Made by a program: the position numbers and the translations under genes. DNA of 38,682 nt from DATATV01 sp035551355 (GTDB lineage Bacteria; Actinomycetota; Actinomycetes; Mycobacteriales; Pseudonocardiaceae): assembly GCA_035551355.1 (NCBI GenBank), contig DASZNF010000022.1, positions 1 through 38,682 on the forward strand, in the 5' to 3' direction. Below the pieces are notes generated by a model. It did no database searches and was not told where the DNA came from. It saw nothing but the letters and a program-made list of their open reading frames with translations. Every line of letters starts with the position of its first letter. Positions within the stretch are counted from its first letter, which is position 1. Shown here in pieces: positions 7,750-16,221 of this stretch.

Positions 7750-9132
7750 ATGTGCTTACACAATGATGATGATCGCAGCTTATTCAGACGCAAATTCGCA
7801 CGCAGACGCAGGCGCGCCGTTCTGGCCGCCGCGACCGTGGCCGTCGCGGTCACCTTGACCACCGGTATTACCGCCGCCGCGCAACCCGGTGGCCCGCAGA
7901 CTTCGGTCGCACCGGGAGAAAAAGCCAAGGAGTTGCTGGCGCAGCAGCAGACGGTGCACTCCGCGGGCGACCGGGACCTGATGTCGCCGTTGATACGGAC
8001 CCAGCACATTCTTGACGCGGCCGCCGACCGCATCAAAGCGCTTGTCGCAACGGAATCTGTCCGGATACGGCAGCCTGATCGTGTCACCCGAGACCGGGCT
8101 GCTGACCCTGTACTGGAAGGGCGCCATACCAGCCGCGTTGATCGCGCTGGGCCGATCGCTGACCAGTGCGGCCATCACGATCGACATCCGGGCCGCAGAC
8201 TACACCGAGCAGCAGCTGACCTCGGCCGTCGACACCATCGCCGACAGCCCGGCCGCGGTGGCGGCCGGGATCGCCACCGTGAAGCCGCTGACCGACGCCA
8301 GCGGCATCGAGGTCGATGTCAGCAAACCGCAGTTCTCCGCACAGGCGGTCACAGCCGCGCTCCCGGCCACCGGGGGGCCACCTACGTCACCGCCGGTTCG
8401 ACCCCGACCCCTATCTTCGGCCGGCAGGCCGACACCTCACCGTTCTGGGGTGGCGCGACCATCGTCAACCCGTCCTACGGCGAGGAGTGCACCTCCGGTT
8501 GGCCGGTTCACTTTACCGACAATCCCAGCGGGCAGTTCCTGCTCACCGCCAATCACTGCGGATCGTTCGGCGGCGGCGACAAGTACTACACACCGGCCAA
8601 CACCTATATCGGCAACCAGATCGGGCAGAACGACCTCCAGCACGACACCCTGATGGTCGAACTGGACTACAGCAACTCGACCGCGGGCAGCGCGATCTAC
8701 ACCGGTGGCGTGAACGCGTCCGGGAACTACAACGGAAGTGGCCTGCCCATCTCGTTCATCGAAGGGTCGGGAACGCCGGAGGTGGGCGACTACGTCTGTG
8801 CGTCCGGTGCCTTCTCCGGCGAACGATGCCTGGTCAAAATCACCAACACCGATGTGACCTCGCCGCCGAACACCTTGTACCAGCACATGGTCGAAGCGGA
8901 ACAGACGAACGATACGGTCGGCGTCGCCGGGCAGGGCGACAGCGGGGGGCCGGTCTACACGCCGAACGAGGATGGCAGCGTCACAGCGCTCGGTACCCTG
9001 TCGTCGATCGACCCCGGCACCGTCGTTCCCTGCACCGGAGTGCAGAACCGCCTCTGTGCTTGGCGGGTGTATTTCTCCAACATCAATGATGCCATTCAGT
9101 ATTACGCCATCAGCGTAAATGGCCTTGGCTAG
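7750..9132 (+). pseudogene. Secreted S1 family (alpha-lytic/streptogrisin-like) serine protease with two compensating frameshifts
   Basis: The open frame from ATG 7750 encodes 460 residues. An Arg-rich start and signal helix (AVLAAATVAVAVTL) lead to a pro-region. The catalytic domain follows, with His in TANHCG (codon 8554), Asp in QHDTLMVEL (8644) and Ser in GQGDSGGPVY (8941). Between about 8050 and 8375 the pro-region reads sensibly only in the next frame (GYGSLIVSPETGLLTLYWKG onward), while the main frame gives Arg/His-rich nonsense without a stop. The second shift lies at the six-G run 8372-8377, where a seventh G would restore the frame. Thus signal and catalytic domain stay in frame, but about 105 pro-domain residues are scrambled. 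The pro-domain is a folding chaperone in this family, so the product is probably inactive unless the shifts are sequencing errors or programmed. Confidence 0.75.
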
Positions 9133-9148
9133 GATGAAATCCTGACCG

Positions 9149-9196
9149 GTGCCGTGGTGTCCTGGCGGTACGTCACTCGCTCGGACACCACGGCAC
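9149..9196 (+). terminator. Strong 14-bp hairpin between protease and serpin
   Basis: Perfect arms GTGCCGTGGTGTCC (9149-9162) and GGACACCACGGCAC (9183-9196) enclose a 20-nt loop, starting 16 bp after the protease stop. There is no U-tract, as is common for actinomycete terminators. It would uncouple protease and serpin transcription, although the serpin promoter would then have to lie within about 50 bp. Confidence 0.7.
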
Positions 9197-9247
9197 ACTG
9201 GGTGCCCGGCATCCGATCAGGCCGATCCACCGGACGGAGACGACGCC

Positions 9248-10405
9248 ATGTTCACCGCCGCCGCACCCCTGCCCACCGGCGAACGCACACCACCTCAAGA
9301 TCTGGCCGAGCGGATCGCCCGGTTCGGCGTCGACCTGTACCAAGCCATCGCCGCCGAAGAACATGGCAACATCGCGCTGTCCCCGTACAGCATCGCCGTT
9401 GCCCTGCAGATGGTGTGGCACGGTGCGGCCGGGGAAACCGCGGACGAGATCGCGGCGACGCTGCACCAGACCGGCTCCCCGGCCGACGCCCACCGGCAAT
9501 TGTTCTCGATGCTGAACACCGAACTGCCCGGCGACGCCCTCACTCTGAACACCGCCAACACCCTCTGGGTGCAGCACGGACTACACCTGCATTCCGCCTT
9601 CGCCGACGCACTGCACACCGGCTACGACGCCAGTCCACACCGGACTGACTTCATCCGGGATGCGGAGTCAGTGCGCCAGGAGATCAACCGGGTCATTGCC
9701 GGACAGACCGGCGGCCACATCGTCGAGCTGCTCGACCAGGGCTCGATCGGCCGGCTAACGCGACTGGTGCTGGCGAACGCGTGCTATCTCCTGCTCCGTT
9801 GGGACGAACCGTTTCCACCCGAGGCGACCACCGAGCAACCGTTCCACATTCCGGACCGCGAACCGGTTGCGGTGCCGATGATGCGGCGTAAGGCGGTGTT
9901 CGGCTACCTGCGTGGCGACGGCTACGAAGCGGTGAGCCTACCCGACGCGTCCGGGCAGCTCGCGGTCACCATCCTGCTGCCAGCTGGGCCAAAGCTGTTG
10001 GCCCAGCTGAGAAAGCGCGGCTTGCTGTCGATTCTGGCCAATCTGCGGCCGACCGAGCTGACGCTCACTCTGCCCCGATTTCGCTTGCACGGCAACAGTT
10101 CACTGAACACCATGCTGCAACAGCTCGGCATCCGGCGGGCCTTCGACAAAGGCCGCGCCGAGTTCACCAACATCACCGACGACGAGCCGCTGTACCTCAG
10201 CAACGTCGTCCACGGGATCGAGCTCGCCGTCGACGAGCGGGGCGCCGAGGCCGCGGCGGCAACGGCGGCGGTCATCAGCACCATCTCTCTGTCCCTCCCG
10301 CCGCGAGAAGTCACGGTCGATCGGCCGTTCCTGTTCGCCATCACGCATTCCGGCACGGGCCTGCCGCTGCTGTTCGGTCGCGTCCAGGACCCATCGGTGA
10401 CGTGA
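9248..10405 (+). CDS. Bacterial serpin (serine protease inhibitor)
   Basis: A 385-residue serpin, full length for the family. Family blocks are NIALSPYSIAVALQMVWHGAAGETADEI near the start, TLNTANTLWVQ, RLVLANACYLLLRWDEPF (breach/shutter region), LTLPRF and DRPFLFAITHSGTGLPLLFGRV at the end. The reactive-centre hinge (from about residue 329) is DERGAEAAAATAAVIS, with Gly at P15 and small residues at P12-P9, as in inhibitory serpins; the scissile region is TISLSLPP, so P1 is Ile or Leu. No signal peptide is visible, so it is probably cytoplasmic. GGAG precedes the ATG. It follows a secreted S1 protease gene, an inhibitor-protease pairing that may be protective. Confidence 0.92.
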   Translation: MFTAAAPLPTGERTPPQDLAERIARFGVDLYQAIAAEEHGNIALSPYSIAVALQMVWHGAAGETADEIAATLHQTGSPADAHRQLFSMLNTELPGDALTLNTANTLWVQHGLHLHSAFADALHTGYDASPHRTDFIRDAESVRQEINRVIAGQTGGHIVELLDQGSIGRLTRLVLANACYLLLRWDEPFPPEATTEQPFHIPDREPVAVPMMRRKAVFGYLRGDGYEAVSLPDASGQLAVTILLPAGPKLLAQLRKRGLLSILANLRPTELTLTLPRFRLHGNSSLNTMLQQLGIRRAFDKGRAEFTNITDDEPLYLSNVVHGIELAVDERGAEAAAATAAVISTISLSLPPREVTVDRPFLFAITHSGTGLPLLFGRVQDPSVT

Positions 10406-10406
10406 T

Positions 10407-10438
10407 GGTGGGTGCCCGGACGAATCCGTGCACCCACC
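10407..10438. terminator. Bidirectional hairpin between convergent serpin and rtcB pseudogene
   Basis: The arms GGTGGGTGC (10407-10415) and GCACCCACC (10430-10438) are perfect. An inner CGGA/TCCG stem closes on a CGAA loop after one mismatch. It begins two bases after the serpin stop and ends ten bases before the rtcB stop, so it can serve both strands. Confidence 0.75.
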
Positions 10439-10447
10439 CGGGAAAAC

Positions 10448-11381
10448 TCAGTCTCCCTTGACGTTGACCAGCTGCCGCAGGGTGTGACGGATGTCCACCA
10501 GTTCGGCGGCGTCGGCCATGATCGTGTCGATCGGCTTGTACGCGGCCGGAATCTCGTCCAGGAACGCGTCCGTGTCTCGGTACGCTGTAGTTGTGGTGGC
10601 ACTGGATCCGCTCCTGCTCCACCACATCATCGCCCAGTCACTCGCCGACGCAGCCGATCACCCGGTCCATCATCTCGTCCCGGCTGCACAGCGCGAACTC
10701 CTGCGCCCAGCGCAACTCCCTGATGTAGCGCCAGAACTCGTCGGTGCCCTCCACCAGGTAGGCCAGATCCCGGTCGGGCAACGGGATCCACCACCGCTCA
10801 CACAACTTGCGTGCCACCTCGATGTGCCGCTGCGCGATCTTGTTGCCCACGCCCCGGCTGCCCGAGTGCAGGAACAGCCACACCCAGTCCAGCTCGTCCA
10901 CGGTGACCTCGATGAAATGGTTGCCCGAGCCCAGGCTGCCCAGCTGCAGCGCCCATTTCCCGGCGTACCGGGCCGGATCGAACTCGGCTTTGTCCGCCAG
11001 TTCGGTCAACCGCGTCACCCGCGCCTCGGCGGTCGCGGTCAGCCGCTTGTTGTCGTGCCCGGCCGACAGCGGGACGACTCGCTCGATCGCCACTCGCAGC
11101 CGGGACAACGGTTTCGCGTGCCCGGTGAACCGAGCCCGGTCGAACTGGGTACGCACCGCGATCATGCCGCAGCCGATGTCCACGCCCACGGCCGCCGGAA
11201 TGATCGCGCCCAGGGTGGGAATCACCGACCCGACCGTGGCGCCCTTGCCCAGGTGGACGTCCGGCATCAGCGCGAGATGCGGGTAGATGAACGGCATCGA
11301 CGCGGTCAGCTCGGCCTGCGCGAGCGTCTTGTCGTCCAGAATGGACGCCCAGTTGAACAACTTTCCGTTGATCTTCCGCAT
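10448..11381 (-). pseudogene. rtcB: RtcB-type RNA ligase, broken (nonsense, internal deletion, frameshift)
   Basis: RtcB joins RNA 2',3'-cyclic phosphate (3'-phosphate) and 5'-OH ends with GTP and Mn. The first 247 codons (ATG 11381) are a good RtcB, with MPDVHLGKGATVGSVIP, the metal Cys in GVDIGCGM, GSGNHFIEV and LHSGSRGVGNKIA. A TGA at 10640-10638 follows GCVGE where homologues have Trp. The same frame continues with VEQERIQCHHNYS. At about 10580-10586 it jumps one frame and directly into the C-terminal tail YRDTDAFLDEIPAAYKP...ELVDIRHTL. Roughly 80-90 codons are missing, including the region that holds the IPGSMG motif and the guanylated His of HGAGR. Three lesions and loss of the catalytic His make it a pseudogene. 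The 3' tail is unusually well preserved, suggesting recent decay. Confidence 0.88.
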
Positions 11382-11411
11382 TTCTCGATGGTGACAGTGG
11401 CGAGCTGGCCC

Positions 11412-11465
11412 GGCAATCGAGATACCGGATCGGCTCGCGGCAATCGATATACCGGGTCGGCTCGC
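11412..11465. repeat. Two tandem 27-bp repeats upstream of the rtcB pseudogene
   Basis: Copies at 11412-11438 and 11439-11465 differ at two positions. Each starts GGCAATCGA and ends CGGCTCGC. They fill most of the 96-bp gap between the secreted glycosidase-like gene and the rtcB start, both on the minus strand, so they may be promoter or operator repeats; on the minus strand the upstream copy contains TATATCGATT. Confidence 0.75.
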
Positions 11466-11477
11466 CGCTGCCGAGGA

Positions 11478-12743
11478 TCAGTTGTTCGAACCGAGCGTGA
11501 TCCAGTTCGCCAGGTCGGCCTCGGAGGACTGGGCCACCGTGGCGCCGGCCGGGATGTCGACCGACACCGGCGCGTAGTAGGGCCGCCGGATGGACGGGTC
11601 GTAGTGACCGGTCTTCGGGTCGGGCTTCGCGTCCGAGGGCAGATATCCGGCGAAGGTCAGGTACCAGCTCTGGCCGTCCTGGACCACGGCCGGCACCCCG
11701 GGCGCCATCACCGTGTCGGCGATGTAGTTGGGCCAGTTGGCTTCCTGGGACTGCAGCAGGTACTTCACCTCGGGCTGACCGGCTTTCCCCCACACCCCGT
11801 TGGTGTCGGTCATGGTGATCCGCCGGTAGGAACCGCCCGCCGCGGGCAGGAACGTGTCCGACCAGGCCAGGCCGATCTTGTAGTCGGGTTCGTTGTATGC
11901 GCCGGTGGAATAGGCCATCAGGTACTTGCCGTCCACCCTGGTGATGTTGCCGGTCTCGATCAGTTTGAACGTGTCGGGTTGGTTGAGGCCGTTGAACAGC
12001 TCGGAGTTGTAGTCACCTGGCGCCAGCAGCACGGTCGGCTTCGCCGCGTCCGGGGTGTCCGGCTTGTCCATCAACTGGGCCACGATCCCGTCGTGATTGG
12101 GCGAGTTGGTGAGCCGGGCGCTGTAGACGAGATAAAGCGTGTTCCCGTCCTCGTAGTACTTGCCGTCGTAGTCCGCCTTGGTGGGCGTGCTGAACGAACC
12201 GACGAGCAGGGAGTCGGCGACCCAGTCGGTGGGCACCGCACCCTTGACCACTTTCTTCGGGTGCGCGTGCAGGATCACCGTCCACGCGGTGGCGTCGGGG
12301 AATTCGGGGTTGGACACGTAGTAGGACACGGCCATCTGCCACTTGCCCGAATTGTCCTGGAAAATGTTGTTGTTGAATTCATTCCGCAGCGTCGCGTCGG
12401 CCGCGGACGCCTGATCGCCCAGATCCGGGCCGATGGCCACGCTGATCGGGGTCGCGTGGAAGCAGCCCGCGGCGAGGCTGCCCGGACAGCCGAGCAGGTC
12501 CTGGGTGGTGCCGGACAGCGTCAGCGGGATCGAGCCCGCGTCCGAGGCGGCCAGGTGGATGGGATAGGGGTCGGAGAAGAACCCCTGCTTGGGGTTCTTG
12601 GTGACGTTCGTCATCGGCTTGATCACCTGCGCCGGAGCGGAGGTGAGGGCGGGCAATGCCGTCCCGGTTGTGTCCGGCGTGCACCCGACGCCGAACAATG
12701 TGAGGAACATGCAGGTAAGAGCCACGATGTGTGCTCGAATCAT
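11478..12743 (-). CDS. Secreted GH43-like beta-propeller protein (putative lipoprotein)
   Basis: A 421-residue exported protein. The N-terminus has an Arg and a hydrophobic signal helix ending LTLFGVGC; the Cys may be lipidated, but the lipobox is atypical, with Gly at -3. The mature part looks like a five-bladed beta-propeller of the GH43/GH32 sort: SDPYPIHLAA, WTVILHAHPK, YYEDGNTLYLVYSARLT, TRVDGKYLMAYSTGAYNEPDYKIGLAWSD, and a late DGQSWYLTFAGYLP. Repeated blade patterns with Trp/Tyr and acidic residues suggest a glycan-active enzyme or binding protein, but I cannot place the three catalytic acids with certainty. The ATG at 12743 follows GAGGGGG. It diverges from the YbaB-like gene. The substrate is not predictable. 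Confidence 0.65.
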   Translation of the reverse strand: MIRAHIVALTCMFLTLFGVGCTPDTTGTALPALTSAPAQVIKPMTNVTKNPKQGFFSDPYPIHLAASDAGSIPLTLSGTTQDLLGCPGSLAAGCFHATPISVAIGPDLGDQASAADATLRNEFNNNIFQDNSGKWQMAVSYYVSNPEFPDATAWTVILHAHPKKVVKGAVPTDWVADSLLVGSFSTPTKADYDGKYYEDGNTLYLVYSARLTNSPNHDGIVAQLMDKPDTPDAAKPTVLLAPGDYNSELFNGLNQPDTFKLIETGNITRVDGKYLMAYSTGAYNEPDYKIGLAWSDTFLPAAGGSYRRITMTDTNGVWGKAGQPEVKYLLQSQEANWPNYIADTVMAPGVPAVVQDGQSWYLTFAGYLPSDAKPDPKTGHYDPSIRRPYYAPVSVDIPAGATVAQSSEADLANWITLGSNN

Positions 12744-12972
12744 GCCGCGCCAGCCCCCTCGCGAATGCGTCCACTGTAGATCCGAAGCCATGTCATCCGT
12801 ACCACGGTCGTGGTCGGGCCCGGGGTTCGGACGACACTCGTTCAGCGAACACTCAGCAACTTTTTCGATCGTCTTGAACCTGCCGACGGGCAAAGTCGTG
12901 TTCACTGATGGCGTCTCGACAACGTGGTCGAGCTGTCCTCCATACGCGCCTGCGCCACGAAAGTGAGCCCAC

Positions 12973-13545
12973 ATGTCATCCGCCGAACAGCAGCCGAGAA
13001 CCAAGGACCTGGGCGGCAGCGAGCAGTGGCTCGCGCAGTACAAGGCGAAGATCGCCAAACGCACGGAGGAGACCGCGCAACTGGAGGCGATCACCGCCTC
13101 GACCACGGGCACCGCGCGTTCCGAGGACGGCGCGGTCACGGTCACGGTCAGCGCGACCGGCCAGTTGCGCGACCTGCGGTTCGGCCCGAAGGCGGCCGAG
13201 CACAACCCGGCCCAGCTGTCCGCCGTGGTGATGCGCACCGTGGCCCAGGCCCAGCGGTCGGTCGCCGACCAGTTGATCGAGGCATGCGAGGAGACCGAGA
13301 CCGGCGCGGCGCTGGTCCCCATGATCACCGACATGCGGGACCGCATCCAGGCGCCCGGCGAGGAGATCCCGGCCAACGCGTTCGACGAGCTGGCCGAGGA
13401 TCCGCCGGAACCGGCGCCGACCCCGCCTCCGCCGGCGTGGCAGACACCACAGGCACCCGCGCCGGCCGCCGCCCCACCGCGGCGCCGCACCACCCGGGCC
13501 GTCCAGGACGACACCGATGACTTCAGCGAGGAGGCACCGTGGTGA
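12973..13545 (+). CDS. YbaB/EbfC-like (EspL-like) protein of a type VII secretion cassette
   Basis: A 190-residue protein. Residues about 15-115 fit the YbaB/EbfC fold: an initial coiled helix (SEQWLAQYKAKIAKRTEETAQLEAI), a strand pair with ARSEDGAVTVTVSATGQLRDLRF, then a long helix (LSAVVMRTVAQAQRSVADQLIEACEE). In actinomycete ESX loci such proteins (EspL class) accompany WXG-type substrates and may act as chaperones or regulators rather than nucleoid proteins. The C-terminal third is Pro/Ala-rich and disordered, ending DDFSEEAPW. It overlaps the next gene by seven bases (GTGGTGA-type junction), so the two are translationally coupled. It heads the cassette 12973-16542. Confidence 0.85.
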   Translation: MSSAEQQPRTKDLGGSEQWLAQYKAKIAKRTEETAQLEAITASTTGTARSEDGAVTVTVSATGQLRDLRFGPKAAEHNPAQLSAVVMRTVAQAQRSVADQLIEACEETETGAALVPMITDMRDRIQAPGEEIPANAFDELAEDPPEPAPTPPPPAWQTPQAPAPAAAPPRRRTTRAVQDDTDDFSEEAPW

Positions 13546-16178
13546 TGCCAGGCTCCTCCTACTCCACCCCGGACACCAGCCAGTCCGGCACCGGATCGGA
13601 CGAATCGCCCTACAGCCCGGACAGCTCCACCTACGGGGGTTACGACTCGAGCAGCGGGTCCGGCAGCGGCTACTCCGACAGCTACTCCGACAGCGGGTCC
13701 GGTTACGGCGACTACTCGGGTAGCGGGTCCGGTTACGGCGACTACTCGGGCAGTGGGTCCGGTTACAGCGACTACTCGGGCAGTGGCAGCGGGTCGGGCA
13801 GCGGCTCCGGCACCGGTCCCTCGGACATCGGCAGCTCCGGGCAGGACACCCAGTCGCCCTACTCGCCCTACTACGGCCAGGGCCAGACCAGCGGCTCGGG
13901 CTCCGGCTACGGATCGTCGAATGGGTCCGGCGCGCCCGGCGGGGCCGGTGCGGACAGCGCGAACGGCAGCCAGCTCTGGGAGAACATCAACTCGCAGGTC
14001 AACAGCATCGAGCAGCAGGCCGAGCAGCTGGGCCAGGGTGTGATCAACAAGCCCTCACCGGAGGGCATGTCCGACATCATCACCTTCACCACCGATCCGT
14101 TCGAGCAGATCGCCGAGGCCGGCGGGCCGTTCAGCAAGATCAACGCGCAGTTCCTGCAGATCCTGATGGAGCCACTCAGCCAGCTCAAGGTCGACGTCGA
14201 CGCGGTGCGCAACTGCGCCGACCAGACCCATCAGAGCGCGAACAGCATGCTGCAGCTGGCCCAGCAGCACGGCCAGGACACCAGGTCGCTGAGCAACAAC
14301 TGGAAGGGCTCGGCGTCCCAGGGCTACCAGAACGTCTCCAGCAACACCTCCTACCAGCTGGCCGCGCTGGGCAAGGTCGTGGACGGCATCGGTTACGTCA
14401 CCTACTGCGCAGGCGGGCTGGTGGCCGGCCTGTCCAGCGAGTTCACCCAGGCGATCGCGGCCAATCTCCAGGCGCTGACCACCTGGGAATCGAAGATGGA
14501 CAGCCTGCAGGCCGTGATGGTCATCTCCTCGGGCTTCTCCGCCTCCCAGGCCGCCAACGGCATGGCGCAGCAGATGGCGCAGAAGATGAGCGACCTGCAC
14601 AACGCGCTCAACCAGATCAACAGCATGATCACCGAGCTGGAGAGCATGCTCAACCAGGTCTCCTCGGAGCTGTACCAGAGCGAGCAGGCCAGCGGGTCCG
14701 GTACCGGATCCGGCAGTGGCAGCGGCAGCGGGTTCGGCTCGGGCACCGGGGCGCGGTCCTACTCGGGCAGCGGGTCCGGCGCGTACTCGGGCAGTGGTTC
14801 CGGGTCGTATTCGGGCAGCGGGTCCGGCACGGGCGTCGGCTCCTACTCCGGTGGCGGGTCCTACTCGGGCAGCGGCGCCGGTTCCTACTCCGGCTCAGGC
14901 ATGGGCTCCTACTCCGGCAGCGGTTCGGGCCTCGGGTCCTACTCGGGCACCAACGGCCCGACCACCACCTCCGGCTACAACCCCGGCTCGGGCACCGGTT
15001 CCGGCTCCGGCTCGGGCGGCGGCCTGGACACCTCCGGCCTGGGCGGCGGGTCCGGATCGGGTTTCTCCATGGGCAGCGGGTCCGGCGGCTCGACCATCCC
15101 GTCGGCCGGCATGCCGAACCTGTCCGGGCTCGGCGGCGGCGGCGCCGGTGGCAGCTCGGGCGGCGGTTCCGGCGGCGGGTCGTTCAGCGGCCTGAGCGGC
15201 AGCGGGGCGACCATGCCGTCGGCGTTCGACCCGTCCTCGCTCAGTGGCCTCGGTCTCGGCGGCTCGGGCTCCGGTTCGGGCTCCGGCCTGGGCCTGGGCT
15301 CGGGCAGCGGTTTGGGTCTGGGCTCGGGCAGCGGCCTCGGCCTCGGGTCCGGCTCCGGTGCGATCCCGTCCTCGTACAGCCTGCCCAACCTCAGCGGGAG
15401 CGGCAGCGGACTCGGCCTCGGATCCGGCTCCGGCGACGGCCTGCAGTCGATGTCCGGCGACCTCGGTCTGAGCGGCAGCGGGAGCGGCAGCGGCAGCGGC
15501 ACCGGGTTCGGGAGCATGTCCGGCGACCTGCTCGGCGGCTCGGGTTCGGGCACCAGCACCGCGCTGCACTCGGCCGAGAAGGCCGCGGACAAGGCCATCG
15601 AGAGCATGCCCGGATTCGCCAACTCGCCCGAGCTCAAGCAGGCCGAGCAGGCCATCAACCAGGCGATCGAGGGCACCCCGGGCTTCAACGCGACCAGCGG
15701 CCTCGGTCTCGGCGGCGGCGGCGATCTCAGCTCCGCGCTGGGCGGTGGCGGCGGAGCCGCGGACACGCCCAGCCTGGCCGGTCTCGGCAGCGGTGGTGGC
15801 GGCGCCGGTGGCGGTGGGATCGGCGGCGGCGCCGGTGGCGGCGGAGTTTCCGCGGGCGACCTGGCCGGCTCGGGCACCGGCGGCACCCTGCAAGCGGGGG
15901 CGTCGGCCGGGGTGTCGGATTCGCCGGCCGGTACCGCCGACGCGCAGGGCCAGGCCGGTGGTGGCGCGGCCGCGGCGGCGTCGCAGCAGTCCTCGGCCGG
16001 GCAGATGGGCTCGATGGGCGGCATGGGCCGGGGCGGTCAGGGCGGTGGCGACACCGAACGCAAGCGGCCCGGCTACATCAAGGGCGAGCAGGTGTTCCAG
16101 GTGCCCGGCGACGATCTGCCGCCGCCGGTGATCGGCGAACTCCCGCCGGAGAAGCCCAAGCCGCGCAAGGACAAGTGA
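13539..16178 (+). CDS. Large Ser-Gly-repeat WXG100-like protein, putative type VII secretion substrate
   Basis: An 879-residue protein starting at GTG 13539 (GAGGAGG just upstream; an ATG two codons later is possible). Residues about 1-140 are Ser/Gly/Tyr-rich with tandem GSGYGDYSGS units. Residues about 143-386 are a helical domain with the WXG-type turn NNWKGSAS (Trp255, Gly257), and long helices resembling ESX/PPE-like substrates. Residues 387-670 are dense SG repeats broken by short hydrophobic PSAGMPNLSGL-type segments. Residues about 674-710 are a short helical pair (HSAEKAADKAIESMPGF, EQAINQAIEGTPGF). Next comes a Gly-rich part, then a charged tail PGYIKGEQVFQVPGDDLPPPVIGE with a YxxxE-type match (YIKGE). 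It is likely exported or surface-linked by a type VII system; no ESX core genes are in the window. Confidence 0.75.
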   Translation: MVMPGSSYSTPDTSQSGTGSDESPYSPDSSTYGGYDSSSGSGSGYSDSYSDSGSGYGDYSGSGSGYGDYSGSGSGYSDYSGSGSGSGSGSGTGPSDIGSSGQDTQSPYSPYYGQGQTSGSGSGYGSSNGSGAPGGAGADSANGSQLWENINSQVNSIEQQAEQLGQGVINKPSPEGMSDIITFTTDPFEQIAEAGGPFSKINAQFLQILMEPLSQLKVDVDAVRNCADQTHQSANSMLQLAQQHGQDTRSLSNNWKGSASQGYQNVSSNTSYQLAALGKVVDGIGYVTYCAGGLVAGLSSEFTQAIAANLQALTTWESKMDSLQAVMVISSGFSASQAANGMAQQMAQKMSDLHNALNQINSMITELESMLNQVSSELYQSEQASGSGTGSGSGSGSGFGSGTGARSYSGSGSGAYSGSGSGSYSGSGSGTGVGSYSGGGSYSGSGAGSYSGSGMGSYSGSGSGLGSYSGTNGPTTTSGYNPGSGTGSGSGSGGGLDTSGLGGGSGSGFSMGSGSGGSTIPSAGMPNLSGLGGGGAGGSSGGGSGGGSFSGLSGSGATMPSAFDPSSLSGLGLGGSGSGSGSGLGLGSGSGLGLGSGSGLGLGSGSGAIPSSYSLPNLSGSGSGLGLGSGSGDGLQSMSGDLGLSGSGSGSGSGTGFGSMSGDLLGGSGSGTSTALHSAEKAADKAIESMPGFANSPELKQAEQAINQAIEGTPGFNATSGLGLGGGGDLSSALGGGGGAADTPSLAGLGSGGGGAGGGGIGGGAGGGGVSAGDLAGSGTGGTLQAGASAGVSDSPAGTADAQGQAGGGAAAAASQQSSAGQMGSMGGMGRGGQGGGDTERKRPGYIKGEQVFQVPGDDLPPPVIGELPPEKPKPRKDK
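13695..13784 (+). repeat. Three 30-bp tandem repeats inside the Ser-Gly protein gene
   Basis: Units 13695-13724, 13725-13754 and 13755-13784 each encode GSGYGDYSGS (third unit GSGYSDYSGS). They are nearly identical at the DNA level, so copy number could change by slippage without altering the frame. Looser SG-coding repeats continue at 14692-15550. Confidence 0.85.
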
Positions 16179-16221
16179 GCCCGAGACAACCGATCGCGAG
16201 ACGAGGAGCGGGGAACCAGTC

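Noticed and set aside
8012..8653. Separate 213-residue gene inside the protease region
   Set aside because: Its first half is the pro-domain of the same protease read in the shifted frame, and its second half is out-of-frame sequence of the catalytic domain; there is no ribosome site.
10491..12779. Plus-strand open frame of 762 residues
   Set aside because: It runs antisense through the rtcB pseudogene and the glycosidase-like gene; the protein is Gly/Arg/His/Val-rich without any recognisable motif.
13695..13784. Regular 30-bp repeats considered as a CRISPR array
   Set aside because: Units are contiguous without spacers and encode GSGYGDYSGS in frame inside a protein gene.
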